This document shows, piece by piece, positions 34,106-42,010 of a DNA stretch of 64,000 bases. The notes beneath the pieces are model-generated. The model was not told where the DNA came from, ran no database searches, and saw only the letters and a list, made by a program, of their open reading frames with translations. The stretch comes from Clostridia bacterium. Lineage in GTDB: Bacteria > Bacillota > Clostridia > Christensenellales > Aristaeellaceae. The stretch covers positions 203,368 to 267,367 of the forward strand of contig JAFRQX010000038.1 of assembly GCA_017428385.1 (NCBI GenBank). The letters are read 5' to 3'. Position 1 is the stretch's first letter, and the number at the start of each line of letters is the position of its first letter. The position numbers were made by a program, and so were the translations under genes.

Positions 34106-34633
34106 TCAGATTACGCCTTGTCTTCCGGAAGAAAAAAGCTGACCTTTGCGGAAAGGATGGATCTTTTCCGTATCCCAGGTAAAGCCGTCCAGCGTCATAC
34201 GGATACCGTTTTCCGCAAGGAGATTGGCCACGTCCTCGAAGAGAACATAGAGATGGCGGGCAAAGAAACCGGCCTGGGAACCGGCGGGCTGGCAAAGCAG
34301 ATCATTGATGCCCCAGACCCGGATCGGATCATAGCCGTCAAAGGCAAAGGATGAAGCATAAGGGGTAATACTGGCGCCCCGAAGATCACAGGGAGTATCG
34401 CCCAGCCAGCTGCCGGCAGTGCGGAGCAGGCCGTAGAAGCACTGGATCACACGGACAGGGAGGGAAAAACACAGCTCATCAATAAAGGAACCGTCCACCC
34501 TGTAGGTGCTGAAGGAGAGGATACGGTTTTCATAAAGGATGACACAGAAGCCGCCATCCATGGCGCGCTGATCCTGCAGGAGGGGACGGAATTTATACTG
34601 AAAGACAGGTTTGCTGCCGTAACCGGCAATCAT
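34106..34633 (-). CDS. Unrecognised protein, 175 residues
   Basis: I do not recognise this protein. It is soluble by composition, without signal peptide, membrane helix or repeats, and rich in aromatic residues (FYGLLRTAGSW, DGYDPIRVWGINDLL). GFCVILYENRILSFSTYRVDG suggests beta strands and LYVLFEDVANLLAENGI an amphipathic helix. It is monocistronic, with its own promoter, a strong AGGAGGT ribosome site and a terminator. The promoter sits between the arms of a 10-base inverted repeat, which suggests regulated expression. Coding use matches its neighbours. Confidence 0.75.
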   Translation of the reverse strand: MIAGYGSKPVFQYKFRPLLQDQRAMDGGFCVILYENRILSFSTYRVDGSFIDELCFSLPVRVIQCFYGLLRTAGSWLGDTPCDLRGASITPYASSFAFDGYDPIRVWGINDLLCQPAGSQAGFFARHLYVLFEDVANLLAENGIRMTLDGFTWDTEKIHPFRKGQLFSSGRQGVI

Positions 34634-34646
34634 TCCGCATACACCT

Positions 34647-34694
34647 CCTGAATCATTATTTTATACTTTATAATATCTAAATATATGATTCAGG
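34647..34694 (-). promoter_or_regulatory. Long-spaced inverted repeat around a promoter
   Basis: Perfect 10-base arms CCTGAATCAT (34647-34656) and ATGATTCAGG (34685-34694), 28 bases apart. One arm overlaps the -35 side, the other lies in the 5' leader just before the ribosome site. Confidence 0.55.
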
Positions 34695-34698
34695 TCAA
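34670..34698 (-). promoter_or_regulatory. Sigma-A promoter of the unrecognised gene
   Basis: Minus strand: -35 TTGACC (34693-34698), 17-base spacer, -10 TATTAT (34670-34675). A separate ACTACA-TGT-TGTAGT repeat lies just upstream (34708-34722). Confidence 0.7.
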
Positions 34699-34753
34699 TA
34701 AGTTTCCACTACATGTTGTAGTCAAATTTGTGAACTTTTTGTAATATTTTGGA

Positions 34754-35896
34754 TTATTTCTGCAGGAATCTCATAAAAGCGTTCCGATTCTCCACAGGCG
34801 TCGTAGTGGGACGTCCCAGATCCGCCCGGGCGCCGCAGGCACACCGGACTTCGATCAGGACAGGACCGGCAGCACCGGGAAGAGAATCCTTCAGAACAGC
34901 CTTCAGCGCATCCTCTGAATCAGCGGAAAAAACAGACGGATAACCGGCCGCTGATGCAAGGGCAGGAATATTCATAGCGCCGCTGCAGACAGGCATACCG
35001 CCCACGGTTTCATGGGCGCCATTATTGATGATCACATGAACCAGATTGGACGGAAGACGCTTTCCGATAACCGGAAGGGCACCCAGATGCATCAGACTGG
35101 CTCCGTCACCATCCAGGCACCAGATTCTCTTTTGCGGCTTTTCCACGGCAATCCGCAGGGCAATCATCGCGGCATGGCCCATGGATCCGACGGTCAGGAA
35201 ATCCCGGGAATGATCTTCCCCCCTGGATTCACGCAGTTCGAAGATTTCACGGGAGAGCTTACCGGTCGTGGAAACAAACACATCATCCGGGTTGGAAGCA
35301 GCAAGAATAATGCCGGCGGCCGTCTCACGCGTCATCCGGTACTGATTGCCGTATTCCGGTTTGCAGTCGGACTGAAGCGCACCTTTCCGGACAACAATGG
35401 CGGCAGTTTTGCCACTGTTCATTTCAGCAAGCAGATCATTGAAATCAGCGAGGAAAGTATCATCGGCAGTATCCGTAGAAAGGATCCTGTAAGGAATACC
35501 GAGGATATCCAGCTGATCCAGGGTGACAACACCCTGCTTTTTATGCTGCGGCTCATCCTTCACACCGGGTTCCCCCCGCCAGCCCACAACCAGCAGGCAG
35601 GGAATGGCATAAACCTCGGGATCCATGAGGGAAGCCAGGGGATTGACCGCATTGCCGAGGCCGCTGTTCTGCATATAGCAGAGACCGGGACGGCCGGAAG
35701 ACAGATAATGACCGGCGCATAAAGCGATGGCTCCGCCTTCATTATGCGCGACAACGTGACGGTCGCCGTCCGTGCCGTAACGGACATAAAGCTCATTACA
35801 AAGCGCTTTCAGAAGGGAATCCGGTACGCCGGTGTAGAAATCAATGCCAGCTTTCTGACAGGCATCCAGAAGAACAGAAACATGCATAGAAGCCAC
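34754..35896 (-). CDS. Phosphonopyruvate decarboxylase (thiamine diphosphate enzyme)
   Basis: 380 residues, the usual single-chain length. Converts phosphonopyruvate to phosphonoacetaldehyde, the step that pulls phosphonate synthesis forward. The N-terminal half has DFYTGVPDSLLK and HNEGGAIALCAGHYL with the ThDP-activating Glu; the C-terminal half has the ThDP motif GDGASLMHLGAL ... INNGAHETVGG. Starts at GTG 35896, immediately after the capA TAA, with GGAAGGA before it. No PEP mutase or PhnW-type transaminase is nearby. A sulfopyruvate decarboxylase-like activity is the main alternative. Confidence 0.85.
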   Translation of the reverse strand: MASMHVSVLLDACQKAGIDFYTGVPDSLLKALCNELYVRYGTDGDRHVVAHNEGGAIALCAGHYLSSGRPGLCYMQNSGLGNAVNPLASLMDPEVYAIPCLLVVGWRGEPGVKDEPQHKKQGVVTLDQLDILGIPYRILSTDTADDTFLADFNDLLAEMNSGKTAAIVVRKGALQSDCKPEYGNQYRMTRETAAGIILAASNPDDVFVSTTGKLSREIFELRESRGEDHSRDFLTVGSMGHAAMIALRIAVEKPQKRIWCLDGDGASLMHLGALPVIGKRLPSNLVHVIINNGAHETVGGMPVCSGAMNIPALASAAGYPSVFSADSEDALKAVLKDSLPGAAGPVLIEVRCACGARADLGRPTTTPVENRNAFMRFLQK

Positions 35897-37030
35897 TTAA
35901 TCCTTCCAGTTGAGCGGATAGTCGGAAACAGCATAATCCAGGTATTTCCTGCCGTTATCCTTCAGGGTGTTGATGATTCCTTCTTTCTTCATGTCATCTG
36001 TAATGGGAGTGGGGGTATAGTTATTCCTGTCCTTGATGGACGTAATGCGGATCGGAATGATCCGGAATCCCAGATTGGTAGCCTCCTGGGTGTTTTTATC
36101 CACGAGGAAACGTGTCTGGAAAATGAAGGAATTCATATCGTCCGGTTTGTCATTGCCGGAGAAACAGAAGTTGCCCAGGGAATAACAGATATAGACGCCG
36201 TTATACTGCTCGATGGGATTGATGCGGTGGGAATGATGACCGATAACGAGATCCGCGCCGCTGTCCACGGCCAGACGGCCCATTTTGATCTGGTTCTGCG
36301 TGGGGCAGTAGTCTTTTTCCCGACCCCAGTGGAAAGACACGATGACGACGGGGTACTTTTCCTTGGTTGCTTTAATATCGGCAGCAACCTTTTCGTAAAG
36401 GTTGGCATATGGAGGAAATTCCTTATCGTAGCGATCGATACACAGGTAGCTGAGCATCGCGATCTGGATATCATTGACGTAGAATACGCCGATTTCCTCT
36501 GAATTGGAGTAGATAACGCCGGCATTCCGGAGCGTGTCCTTGGTGTCCTCATATCCCTCCTGACCATGATCCATAACGTGATTGTTTTCCAGGCTGACAG
36601 CCTCAATGGAATTGTCTGTCAGCACATTCACATAGGAAGGGGAAATGTTGAAAAGGAAACTGTTTCCTTTTTTGTTGTCCGGCACATGTTTGGTTTCCGT
36701 AAAAGTACCTTCAAAATTGACCAGGGTCATGGTGTCGTTTTTAAAGATATCCTTCACGTTGGCCATGGTGAAATTGATATTGTTATCGTTTTTCTCCAGT
36801 TCGCTGTAGAACTTCTTTCCCTTTTTATGATAATTATCCCCGCCGATGGTAAAGTCTCCGGTACAGGTGACGGTGATAATCGTGTTACCGTTGCTGTCCA
36901 GCTGATAGGTGGAGCTTTCTTCCTCGGTAAGATCGATGACTTCCTCAATATCAAGCTCATCTTCAGCAAAAACGCAGACGGGCAGAAGCAGCAATACGGA
37001 AAGAAGCAGCGCGATTATTTTTCTGATCAT
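35897..37030 (-). CDS. CapA family secreted metallophosphatase-like protein
   Basis: 377 residues. Signal peptide (about 1-22, ending CVFAED), an acidic stretch, then the PGA_cap fold: ITVTCTGDFTIGGD, LVNFEGTFT, VSLENNHVMDHG, VVSFHWGRE and LVIGHHSHRINP hold the conserved metal-site Asp, Glu, Asn and His residues. CapA proteins act in poly-gamma-glutamate or other surface polymer assembly, but many family members have no known role. It sits between an aminotransferase and a phosphonopyruvate decarboxylase with almost no spacing, suggesting one pathway or one message. Confidence 0.87.
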   Translation of the reverse strand: MIRKIIALLLSVLLLLPVCVFAEDELDIEEVIDLTEEESSTYQLDSNGNTIITVTCTGDFTIGGDNYHKKGKKFYSELEKNDNNINFTMANVKDIFKNDTMTLVNFEGTFTETKHVPDNKKGNSFLFNISPSYVNVLTDNSIEAVSLENNHVMDHGQEGYEDTKDTLRNAGVIYSNSEEIGVFYVNDIQIAMLSYLCIDRYDKEFPPYANLYEKVAADIKATKEKYPVVIVSFHWGREKDYCPTQNQIKMGRLAVDSGADLVIGHHSHRINPIEQYNGVYICYSLGNFCFSGNDKPDDMNSFIFQTRFLVDKNTQEATNLGFRIIPIRITSIKDRNNYTPTPITDDMKKEGIINTLKDNGRKYLDYAVSDYPLNWKD

Positions 37031-37050
37031 TCGTAAATCCTCCAGGTTTT

Positions 37051-38232
37051 TCAGGAACGGGAAGCGACAAAATCCGCAATCCGCTCCAGTGCGACGTTGA
37101 TCTTGTCAACAGCTGTTGCATAGCAGCAGCGAATATGGCCTTCACCGGAAGCGCCGAAGGCATTGCCGGGAACGGCCGCGACGTTCTTCTCCTTCAGAAG
37201 TTCAGCACAGAATTCCTCACTGGTCATGCCGGTGCGCTGAATGGAGGGGAAGGCATAGAAAGCGCCGTAGGGTTCAAAGCATTCCAGTCCCATATCCCTG
37301 AAAGCGGTGACCATGAGCCTGCGGCGGCGGTCATAGCTTTCCCGCATGGTGACAATGGATTCATAATTGTTTTCCCGGCCGATCCTGAGCGCAGCCGTAG
37401 CAGCCACCTGGCCCTGACGAGGCGCGCACATGATGGCATACTGATGAATCTTGTTCATGACAGTGATGATTTCTTCCGGGCCGCAGGCATAACCGACACG
37501 CCAGCCGGTCATGGCGAAGGATTTGCTGAAGCCGTTGATGGTGATGGTGCGTTCAAGCATATCCGGAACAGACGCGAAAGCCACATGAACATGATCATCA
37601 TAGACAAGCTCTGAATAGATCTCATCGGAAATAACCAGCAGATCATGCTCCCGGATCACCCGGGCAATGGCTTCCAGGTCTTCCTTTTCCATGATGGCGC
37701 CGGTGGGGTTATTGGGATAGGGCAGGATCAGCAGCTTGGATTTCGGAGTGATCTTTTGCTCCAGCGCTTCAGCTTTCAGACGGAAATCATCTTCGTGACG
37801 GGTTTCAACCGGAACGGGAACGCCGCCGGCAAAAATAACGCCGGGAGCATAGGAAACATAGCTGGGATCGGGAACCAGCACTTCGTCACCTTCAGAAATC
37901 AGGGCGCGCAGAGCAACATCAATTGCTTCAGAAGCGCCGATGGTGACCAGTATTTCCGTTTCAGGACGATAGGAAATATTGTAACGGCCGGAAAGATAAA
38001 GGGAAATCTCCTGTCGCAGCTCAATCAGCCCCCGGTTACCGGTGTACTGGGTTTCACCGTCGAGAAGGGAATTAATCGCAGCATCACGGAACAGATAGGG
38101 GGTTTTAAAATCCGGCTCACCGACGCCGAGGGAGATGGCATCCTTCCGGGAGGCAGCCAGATCAAAAAAACGGCGGATACCGCTGGGCGGTACAGCAGCA
38201 ATTCTGCTGTTCAGATACTGATCGTAGTTCAC
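37051..38232 (-). CDS. Class I PLP-dependent aminotransferase (PatA/AspC-like)
   Basis: 393 residues. ISLGVGEPDFKTP, LPYPNNPTGAIM, VISDEIYSELVYD and the PLP-lysine segment INGFSKSFAMTGWRVGY are all present, as is the C-terminal carboxylate-binding arginine region (GHIRCCYA). The start is GTG 38232, overlapping the TGA of the Lrp-type regulator (GTGA), so translation is coupled. Amino donor and acceptor cannot be told from sequence; aromatic or aspartate/kynurenine-type substrates are usual in this group. Confidence 0.92.
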   Translation of the reverse strand: MNYDQYLNSRIAAVPPSGIRRFFDLAASRKDAISLGVGEPDFKTPYLFRDAAINSLLDGETQYTGNRGLIELRQEISLYLSGRYNISYRPETEILVTIGASEAIDVALRALISEGDEVLVPDPSYVSYAPGVIFAGGVPVPVETRHEDDFRLKAEALEQKITPKSKLLILPYPNNPTGAIMEKEDLEAIARVIREHDLLVISDEIYSELVYDDHVHVAFASVPDMLERTITINGFSKSFAMTGWRVGYACGPEEIITVMNKIHQYAIMCAPRQGQVAATAALRIGRENNYESIVTMRESYDRRRRLMVTAFRDMGLECFEPYGAFYAFPSIQRTGMTSEEFCAELLKEKNVAAVPGNAFGASGEGHIRCCYATAVDKINVALERIADFVASRS

Positions 38233-38720
38233 GGTGAGATCACCAGCCTGTGATCAGCGTCATCGGTTTCGAAAATAACGCCTTCTTCTTTATATCTCTT
38301 CAGCACAAAGCTGGTCGCCGTACCGGTGACCGTTTCGAGCGGAGAAAGCTTGGAAGCGACAAAAGCCGCAAGCTCCTTCAGCGTACGGGCTTCTACAAGG
38401 ACAAGCAGATCGTAGGAACCGGACATGAGATAGACGCTTTTGACTTCATCAAAGCGATAAATCCGGCGGGCGATCGCGTCAAAACCCATATCCCGCTGGG
38501 GCGTGACACGAACCTCAATCATGGCTTCCACGCGTTCACGATCGGTACGGTCCCAGTTGATCATGGGGCTGTAACGAAGAATAATCTTCCGGTTTTCAAG
38601 ATCTTCTATTGCAGATGCAACCTCTTCCAGAGAGGCGCCGGTCATAACGGCCATCTTTTCGAGGGGGATACGGCAGTCTTCCTTAAGAATATCAAGGAGG
38701 GATGCTTCGAGTTTCGTCAT
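38229..38720 (-). CDS. Lrp/AsnC family transcriptional regulator
   Basis: 163 residues from ATG 38720, behind AAAGGAAG. N-terminal helix-turn-helix (about 5-50, LLDILKEDCRIPLEKMAVMTG) and C-terminal RAM ligand-binding domain (about 65-145, containing VYLMSGSYDLLVLVEA). A longer open frame upstream runs through the tRNA-Pro terminator and was rejected. It probably senses an amino acid and controls its own operon (aminotransferase, capA, decarboxylase), a common arrangement with aminotransferases. Confidence 0.9.
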   Translation of the reverse strand: MTKLEASLLDILKEDCRIPLEKMAVMTGASLEEVASAIEDLENRKIILRYSPMINWDRTDRERVEAMIEVRVTPQRDMGFDAIARRIYRFDEVKSVYLMSGSYDLLVLVEARTLKELAAFVASKLSPLETVTGTATSFVLKRYKEEGVIFETDDADHRLVISP

Positions 38721-38757
38721 TTTCTGATGCTTCCTTTCCTGAATATAAAACACAGAT

Positions 38758-38786
38758 ATTTTACAACATTCACAGAGACATGACAA
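38758..38786 (-). promoter_or_regulatory. Sigma-A promoter of the lrp operon
   Basis: Minus strand: -35 TTGTCA (38781-38786), 17-base spacer, -10 TAAAAT (38758-38763), 37 bases before the ATG. Confidence 0.7.
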
Positions 38787-38826
38787 GCAAGAAACAGGGA
38801 AGGTACCGTCTGCACAGGGAGGGTAT

Positions 38827-38856
38827 AAAAAAACTTCCTGATTTTCATCAGGAAGT
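38827..38856 (-). terminator. Terminator of tRNA-Pro
   Basis: Minus strand: perfect stem ACTTCCTGAT / ATCAGGAAGT with GAAA loop, then a run of seven T. Confidence 0.92.
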
Positions 38857-38861
38857 AAACG

Positions 38862-38935
38862 TCTGGGTGAGAGGATTCGAACCTCCGGCCTCTTGAACCC
38901 CATTCAAGCACGCTACCAAACTGCGCCACACCCAG
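38862..38935 (-). tRNA. tRNA-Pro(GGG)
   Basis: Minus strand: acceptor CTGGGTG / CACCCAG, anticodon stem CTTGA / TCAAG with loop ATGGGGT (anticodon GGG), T-loop GTTCGAATC, discriminator A. CCA is not encoded. Flanked by its own promoter and terminator. Confidence 0.95.
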
Positions 38936-38977
38936 ATAATCCACATTGCCGTACCGTTTGTTCCGACAACGTCGATT

Positions 38978-39006
38978 ACTATATCACGCGTGTCAGGCGA
39001 TGTCAA
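38978..39006 (-). promoter_or_regulatory. Sigma-A promoter of tRNA-Pro
   Basis: Minus strand: consensus -35 TTGACA (39001-39006), 17-base spacer, -10 TATAGT (38978-38983). Confidence 0.85.
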
Positions 39007-39071
39007 TAGTTTTTGATCATCTGCCTGCGAAAAAAAGCATGAAAAGAAGAGATAAAACGCCAGGTTCAAAA

Positions 39072-39389
39072 TTACTTTGTACCGGTCTTCAAAGATTCAA
39101 TCTGCGTACGCAGTTCATCAATTTCCTGCTGCATGGTCACAGACTGTTCAGACCATTCCGAAAGAGACTGGTTCGCCTCTTTCAGGCTATTGTTGACGAG
39201 TTTCAGATCGTCCTGAATGGCACGTTTATCCGCATCAATGGCTTCCCATGTATTCCGGCTTTCCTCAAGACGGCTTTCAGTATCCTTCAGCTGAGAACGG
39301 AGGCTGAAAAGGTGAAGCCCGCAAACAACCATCAACGTAACAGACATGATCAGTACAATACACAGGATAATTCTGATCTGCTTACTCAT
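39072..39389 (-). CDS. Small single-pass membrane protein with coiled coil (second of a pair)
   Basis: 105 residues: short basic N-terminus, one membrane helix (about 7-28), then a coiled coil to near the end (DTESRLEESRNTWEAIDADK, MQQEIDELRTQIESLK). The topology (N-in, coiled coil outside) recalls FtsL/DivIC-type septal proteins, but no family signature is visible. Its ATG overlaps the TGA of the upstream gene, which has the same architecture, so they are translated together and may pair through the coiled coils. Confidence 0.8.
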   Translation of the reverse strand: MSKQIRIILCIVLIMSVTLMVVCGLHLFSLRSQLKDTESRLEESRNTWEAIDADKRAIQDDLKLVNNSLKEANQSLSEWSEQSVTMQQEIDELRTQIESLKTGTK

Positions 39390-39736
39390 TGTTCCTGACC
39401 CTCCGATTCCGAACCGAGCTTTTCCTCGAGTTCCTTTTTCTCCTGGCGAAGCTGTTTACGCTCCTCTTTCATTGCCTTCTTCTCCGCGGATGCCTGATCG
39501 GCCAGAGGCTGTACACGGGCAAGTTCCTCCTGCGCAGCAGCCAGTGCCTCGACGGTTTCGTCATACTCATGCTGCTGTTTCCGTTCACGTCCCTGGCTTG
39601 TTTCCAGGCTTATATTCGCATCCTGCAGTTTGAAACGCAGGCTGCTGACAGTGGGAAGATACCAGGCAATAAACAAGACACATAACAACATCACCAGAAC
39701 AAAGACAACGGGGAAAAAAGATTTCTTTCGGTTCAT
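39386..39736 (-). CDS. Small single-pass membrane protein with coiled coil (first of a pair)
   Basis: 116 residues: MNRKKS basic start, one membrane helix (about 8-27), then heptad-rich sequence (LRFKLQDANISLETSQGRE) and a highly charged end (KAMKEERKQLRQEKKELEE). Not a recognised family. It follows the lipase-like hydrolase by 19 bases at the end of the mre-rodA gene block. Context suggests a role at the cell envelope; this is inference. Confidence 0.8.
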   Translation of the reverse strand: MNRKKSFFPVVFVLVMLLCVLFIAWYLPTVSSLRFKLQDANISLETSQGRERKQQHEYDETVEALAAAQEELARVQPLADQASAEKKAMKEERKQLRQEKKELEEKLGSESEGQEQ

Positions 39737-39755
39737 GACACTAACCCTCCGATAT

Positions 39756-40754
39756 TCAGGAATGCTGACAGTTTGCCTTCAGGAATGAAATCACCTGGCG
39801 CCACCAGGGGAAAAGGACATCATTGACAGAACGGAATATTTCATGACGGGCACCGGAAACAGGAATAAACTGACCGTTTCTGACCCTGCTGATAAAGACC
39901 TGCTGCGGTTCCCGTTCCACACTGAAGTCTGTTTCCGCAGAGAAAAGAATGACAGGGCAGGTAATACTTTCCGGCGCACCCGAAGCCAGGATCTGATCCG
40001 TAACATGAACAGCCTCATAGGACCAGCGATAGGAAGGAACACTGTTCCTGAACTCAGCGCGGGATGCCTTGATTGCATCATACCAGGCGAACCGGTCAGG
40101 ATCTGTGGCACAGGAGGTGCTGAAGTCCTCCGGACCGGAATAAGGTTTCATAAAGAAGGGCCAGCGTTTCCCCCGTCCCATAAAAGAAGCTATGGAGGAA
40201 AGCGCGGAAGCCACCGGAACAGGAACGGAGCGGATATATGGCGCAATCATCGGAGATGAAAAAACAGCGCCTGCGACGTCATGATTTCCACGCTCCAGGA
40301 AGAGAGACGCAACGGCGCCGCCCATAGAATGCGCAAACAGGAAACAGGGAGAAGGCATACTCTTCCTGTATGTATCATATATGATCTGCAGATCTTCCAC
40401 ATATTCCGAAAAATGATCCACATGGGTTACAGAAATATCCGGAATCCCGTCCGCCCTCCAGGAACGACCATGACCGCGCTGGTCATAAGCCACGACAGAA
40501 AAGCCCTGATGCAGCAGGGAAAAGATCAATTCAGAATATTTCAGCGCGTTTTCAGTAAAACCATGGACAATGAAAACCGTGCCGACAGGATGCTCCGCCT
40601 GGTAAGAAACGCAGTACAGGGGCCGGTTTTCAAAGCCGGGAACGACAGAAACACTGCCCCTGGACTCAAGCCAGGGCAGGACGGTTCCGTTCATGACCCG
40701 GCTGTAGGATGAACCGGCCTGAACAAGATATTCCTCGTTGAAATCGCCCGCCAT
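39756..40754 (-). CDS. Alpha/beta hydrolase, lysophospholipase/monoglyceride lipase type
   Basis: 332 residues from ATG 40754, behind AGGAGG; an upstream in-frame start lacks a site. Serine hydrolase fold: oxyanion segment VFIVHGFTENALKY, AYDQRGHGRS, nucleophile elbow AHSMGGA (Ser about 143), Asp in FSAETDFSV and His in SGARHEIF. No signal peptide, so cytosolic or membrane-peripheral. It follows rodA and could act on membrane lipids; the substrate is unknown. Confidence 0.87.
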   Translation of the reverse strand: MAGDFNEEYLVQAGSSYSRVMNGTVLPWLESRGSVSVVPGFENRPLYCVSYQAEHPVGTVFIVHGFTENALKYSELIFSLLHQGFSVVAYDQRGHGRSWRADGIPDISVTHVDHFSEYVEDLQIIYDTYRKSMPSPCFLFAHSMGGAVASLFLERGNHDVAGAVFSSPMIAPYIRSVPVPVASALSSIASFMGRGKRWPFFMKPYSGPEDFSTSCATDPDRFAWYDAIKASRAEFRNSVPSYRWSYEAVHVTDQILASGAPESITCPVILFSAETDFSVEREPQQVFISRVRNGQFIPVSGARHEIFRSVNDVLFPWWRQVISFLKANCQHS

Positions 40755-40786
40755 GTGACCGCCTCCTGTCTGTGACTGAAATTTCA

Positions 40787-42010
40787 TCAGTAGGATTTTG
40801 TCTTAAAGCGTTTGTGGATACGATAAGGATTGTAGAACGTCTGGGGCGTGCTGACAGAAACGTTCAGGGAACGATTCCTGGTCGCGTTAAGCACAAGGCC
40901 CACACCGCCCATATTTGTCATCATATTGGATCCGCCGTAGGAAAGGAAGGGAAGCGGAATACCGGTAATCGGCATGAGGCCCAGGGTCATGGCAATGTTT
41001 TCAAGCACATGGAAGAGCAGCATGCCCATAACCCCGATAATGATCATCCTGCCGAATTTATCCCGGGTGAACCAGGCAAGGTAGAGCATCCGAAGCAGGA
41101 TGAGCACATATCCGACAAGGACAGCCACGCAGCCGACAAAGCCCCAGGTTTCACCAATGGTGGAATAAATGAAGTCTGTCCAGTCTGCAGGGACATAATT
41201 CAGCTGAGAAATCGCTCCTGTAACAAACATGCCGTTTCCTGTCAGGCCGCCTGATCCGATGGTCATCTTGGACATGGTCTGCTGATAAGCGTCAGAAGAA
41301 GAAAACATCTCAGGATTCATCCAGCCTGCAATCCGGGCAAGACGATAGTCATTTGATCCGGTTAACGTCATATATCCGTATATCGCCAGAACACCCATTA
41401 TGGCAAGGACAGACAGGATCGACAGCGTTTTGAGGGAAACATTCGCAAAGTACATCATGACCGCGAACATGAAGATAATCACCAGCAGGGAGCCGGTTTC
41501 ACCCTGAAGGAGGATGACGACGCCGGGGATAATGACGATCATGAAGATATGGATAAAGGATTTTGAATCGCCCATGGGAGCGTCCTGCCTGGAAAAGTTT
41601 TTGGCCAGGACAAGGATCATAGCCAGTTTCATGAATTCAGAAGGCTGGATGGTATATCCCCACAAAGTATCCAGCCAGGCTTTAACGCCCTGGGCGCGGT
41701 TGAAAATTGTGGTAACAGCCAGCAGAATGAAAGCCGCCCAGTAAAACCATTCCGCACGACGTCTCAGGATATCATAGGGAAAGGCCATAATTACGCCGAT
41801 GACCAACGGTGCCATCAGAACGAAAAGGCACTGTTTCATGGCGTAGGAAGACTCAATAACGTGGTTCAGAAAGGATGTGTCTGAAGAAGAATTGGGAGAA
41901 TAGGTCGCGACACAGACAGCAACAATTCCGAAAAGAGCCATGGCAAAAACAAGTGCGATCAGAACACCGTCCACATGTGCACGGGCATGACGGTTTTCAG
42001 TGATCGTCAA
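40787..42010 (-). CDS. rodA: RodA, peptidoglycan polymerase of the elongasome (SEDS family)
   Basis: 407 residues, about 10 membrane helices. Glycosyltransferase that polymerises lipid II during side-wall growth. Conserved features: QPSEFMKLAMILVLAKN, LLQGETGSLLVI, the extracellular-loop motif DWTDFIYSTIGE and the terminal GIPLPFLSYGGSNMMTN. It partners the class B PBP encoded two genes upstream. Its start overlaps the end of minD by 14 bases. Confidence 0.94.
   Translation of the reverse strand: MTITENRHARAHVDGVLIALVFAMALFGIVAVCVATYSPNSSSDTSFLNHVIESSYAMKQCLFVLMAPLVIGVIMAFPYDILRRRAEWFYWAAFILLAVTTIFNRAQGVKAWLDTLWGYTIQPSEFMKLAMILVLAKNFSRQDAPMGDSKSFIHIFMIVIIPGVVILLQGETGSLLVIIFMFAVMMYFANVSLKTLSILSVLAIMGVLAIYGYMTLTGSNDYRLARIAGWMNPEMFSSSDAYQQTMSKMTIGSGGLTGNGMFVTGAISQLNYVPADWTDFIYSTIGETWGFVGCVAVLVGYVLILLRMLYLAWFTRDKFGRMIIIGVMGMLLFHVLENIAMTLGLMPITGIPLPFLSYGGSNMMTNMGGVGLVLNATRNRSLNVSVSTPQTFYNPYRIHKRFKTKSY

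Noticed and set aside
38721..38903. Extended N-terminus for the Lrp-type regulator
   Set aside because: It would read through the tRNA-Pro terminator and part of the tRNA; the helix-turn-helix starts just after ATG 38720.
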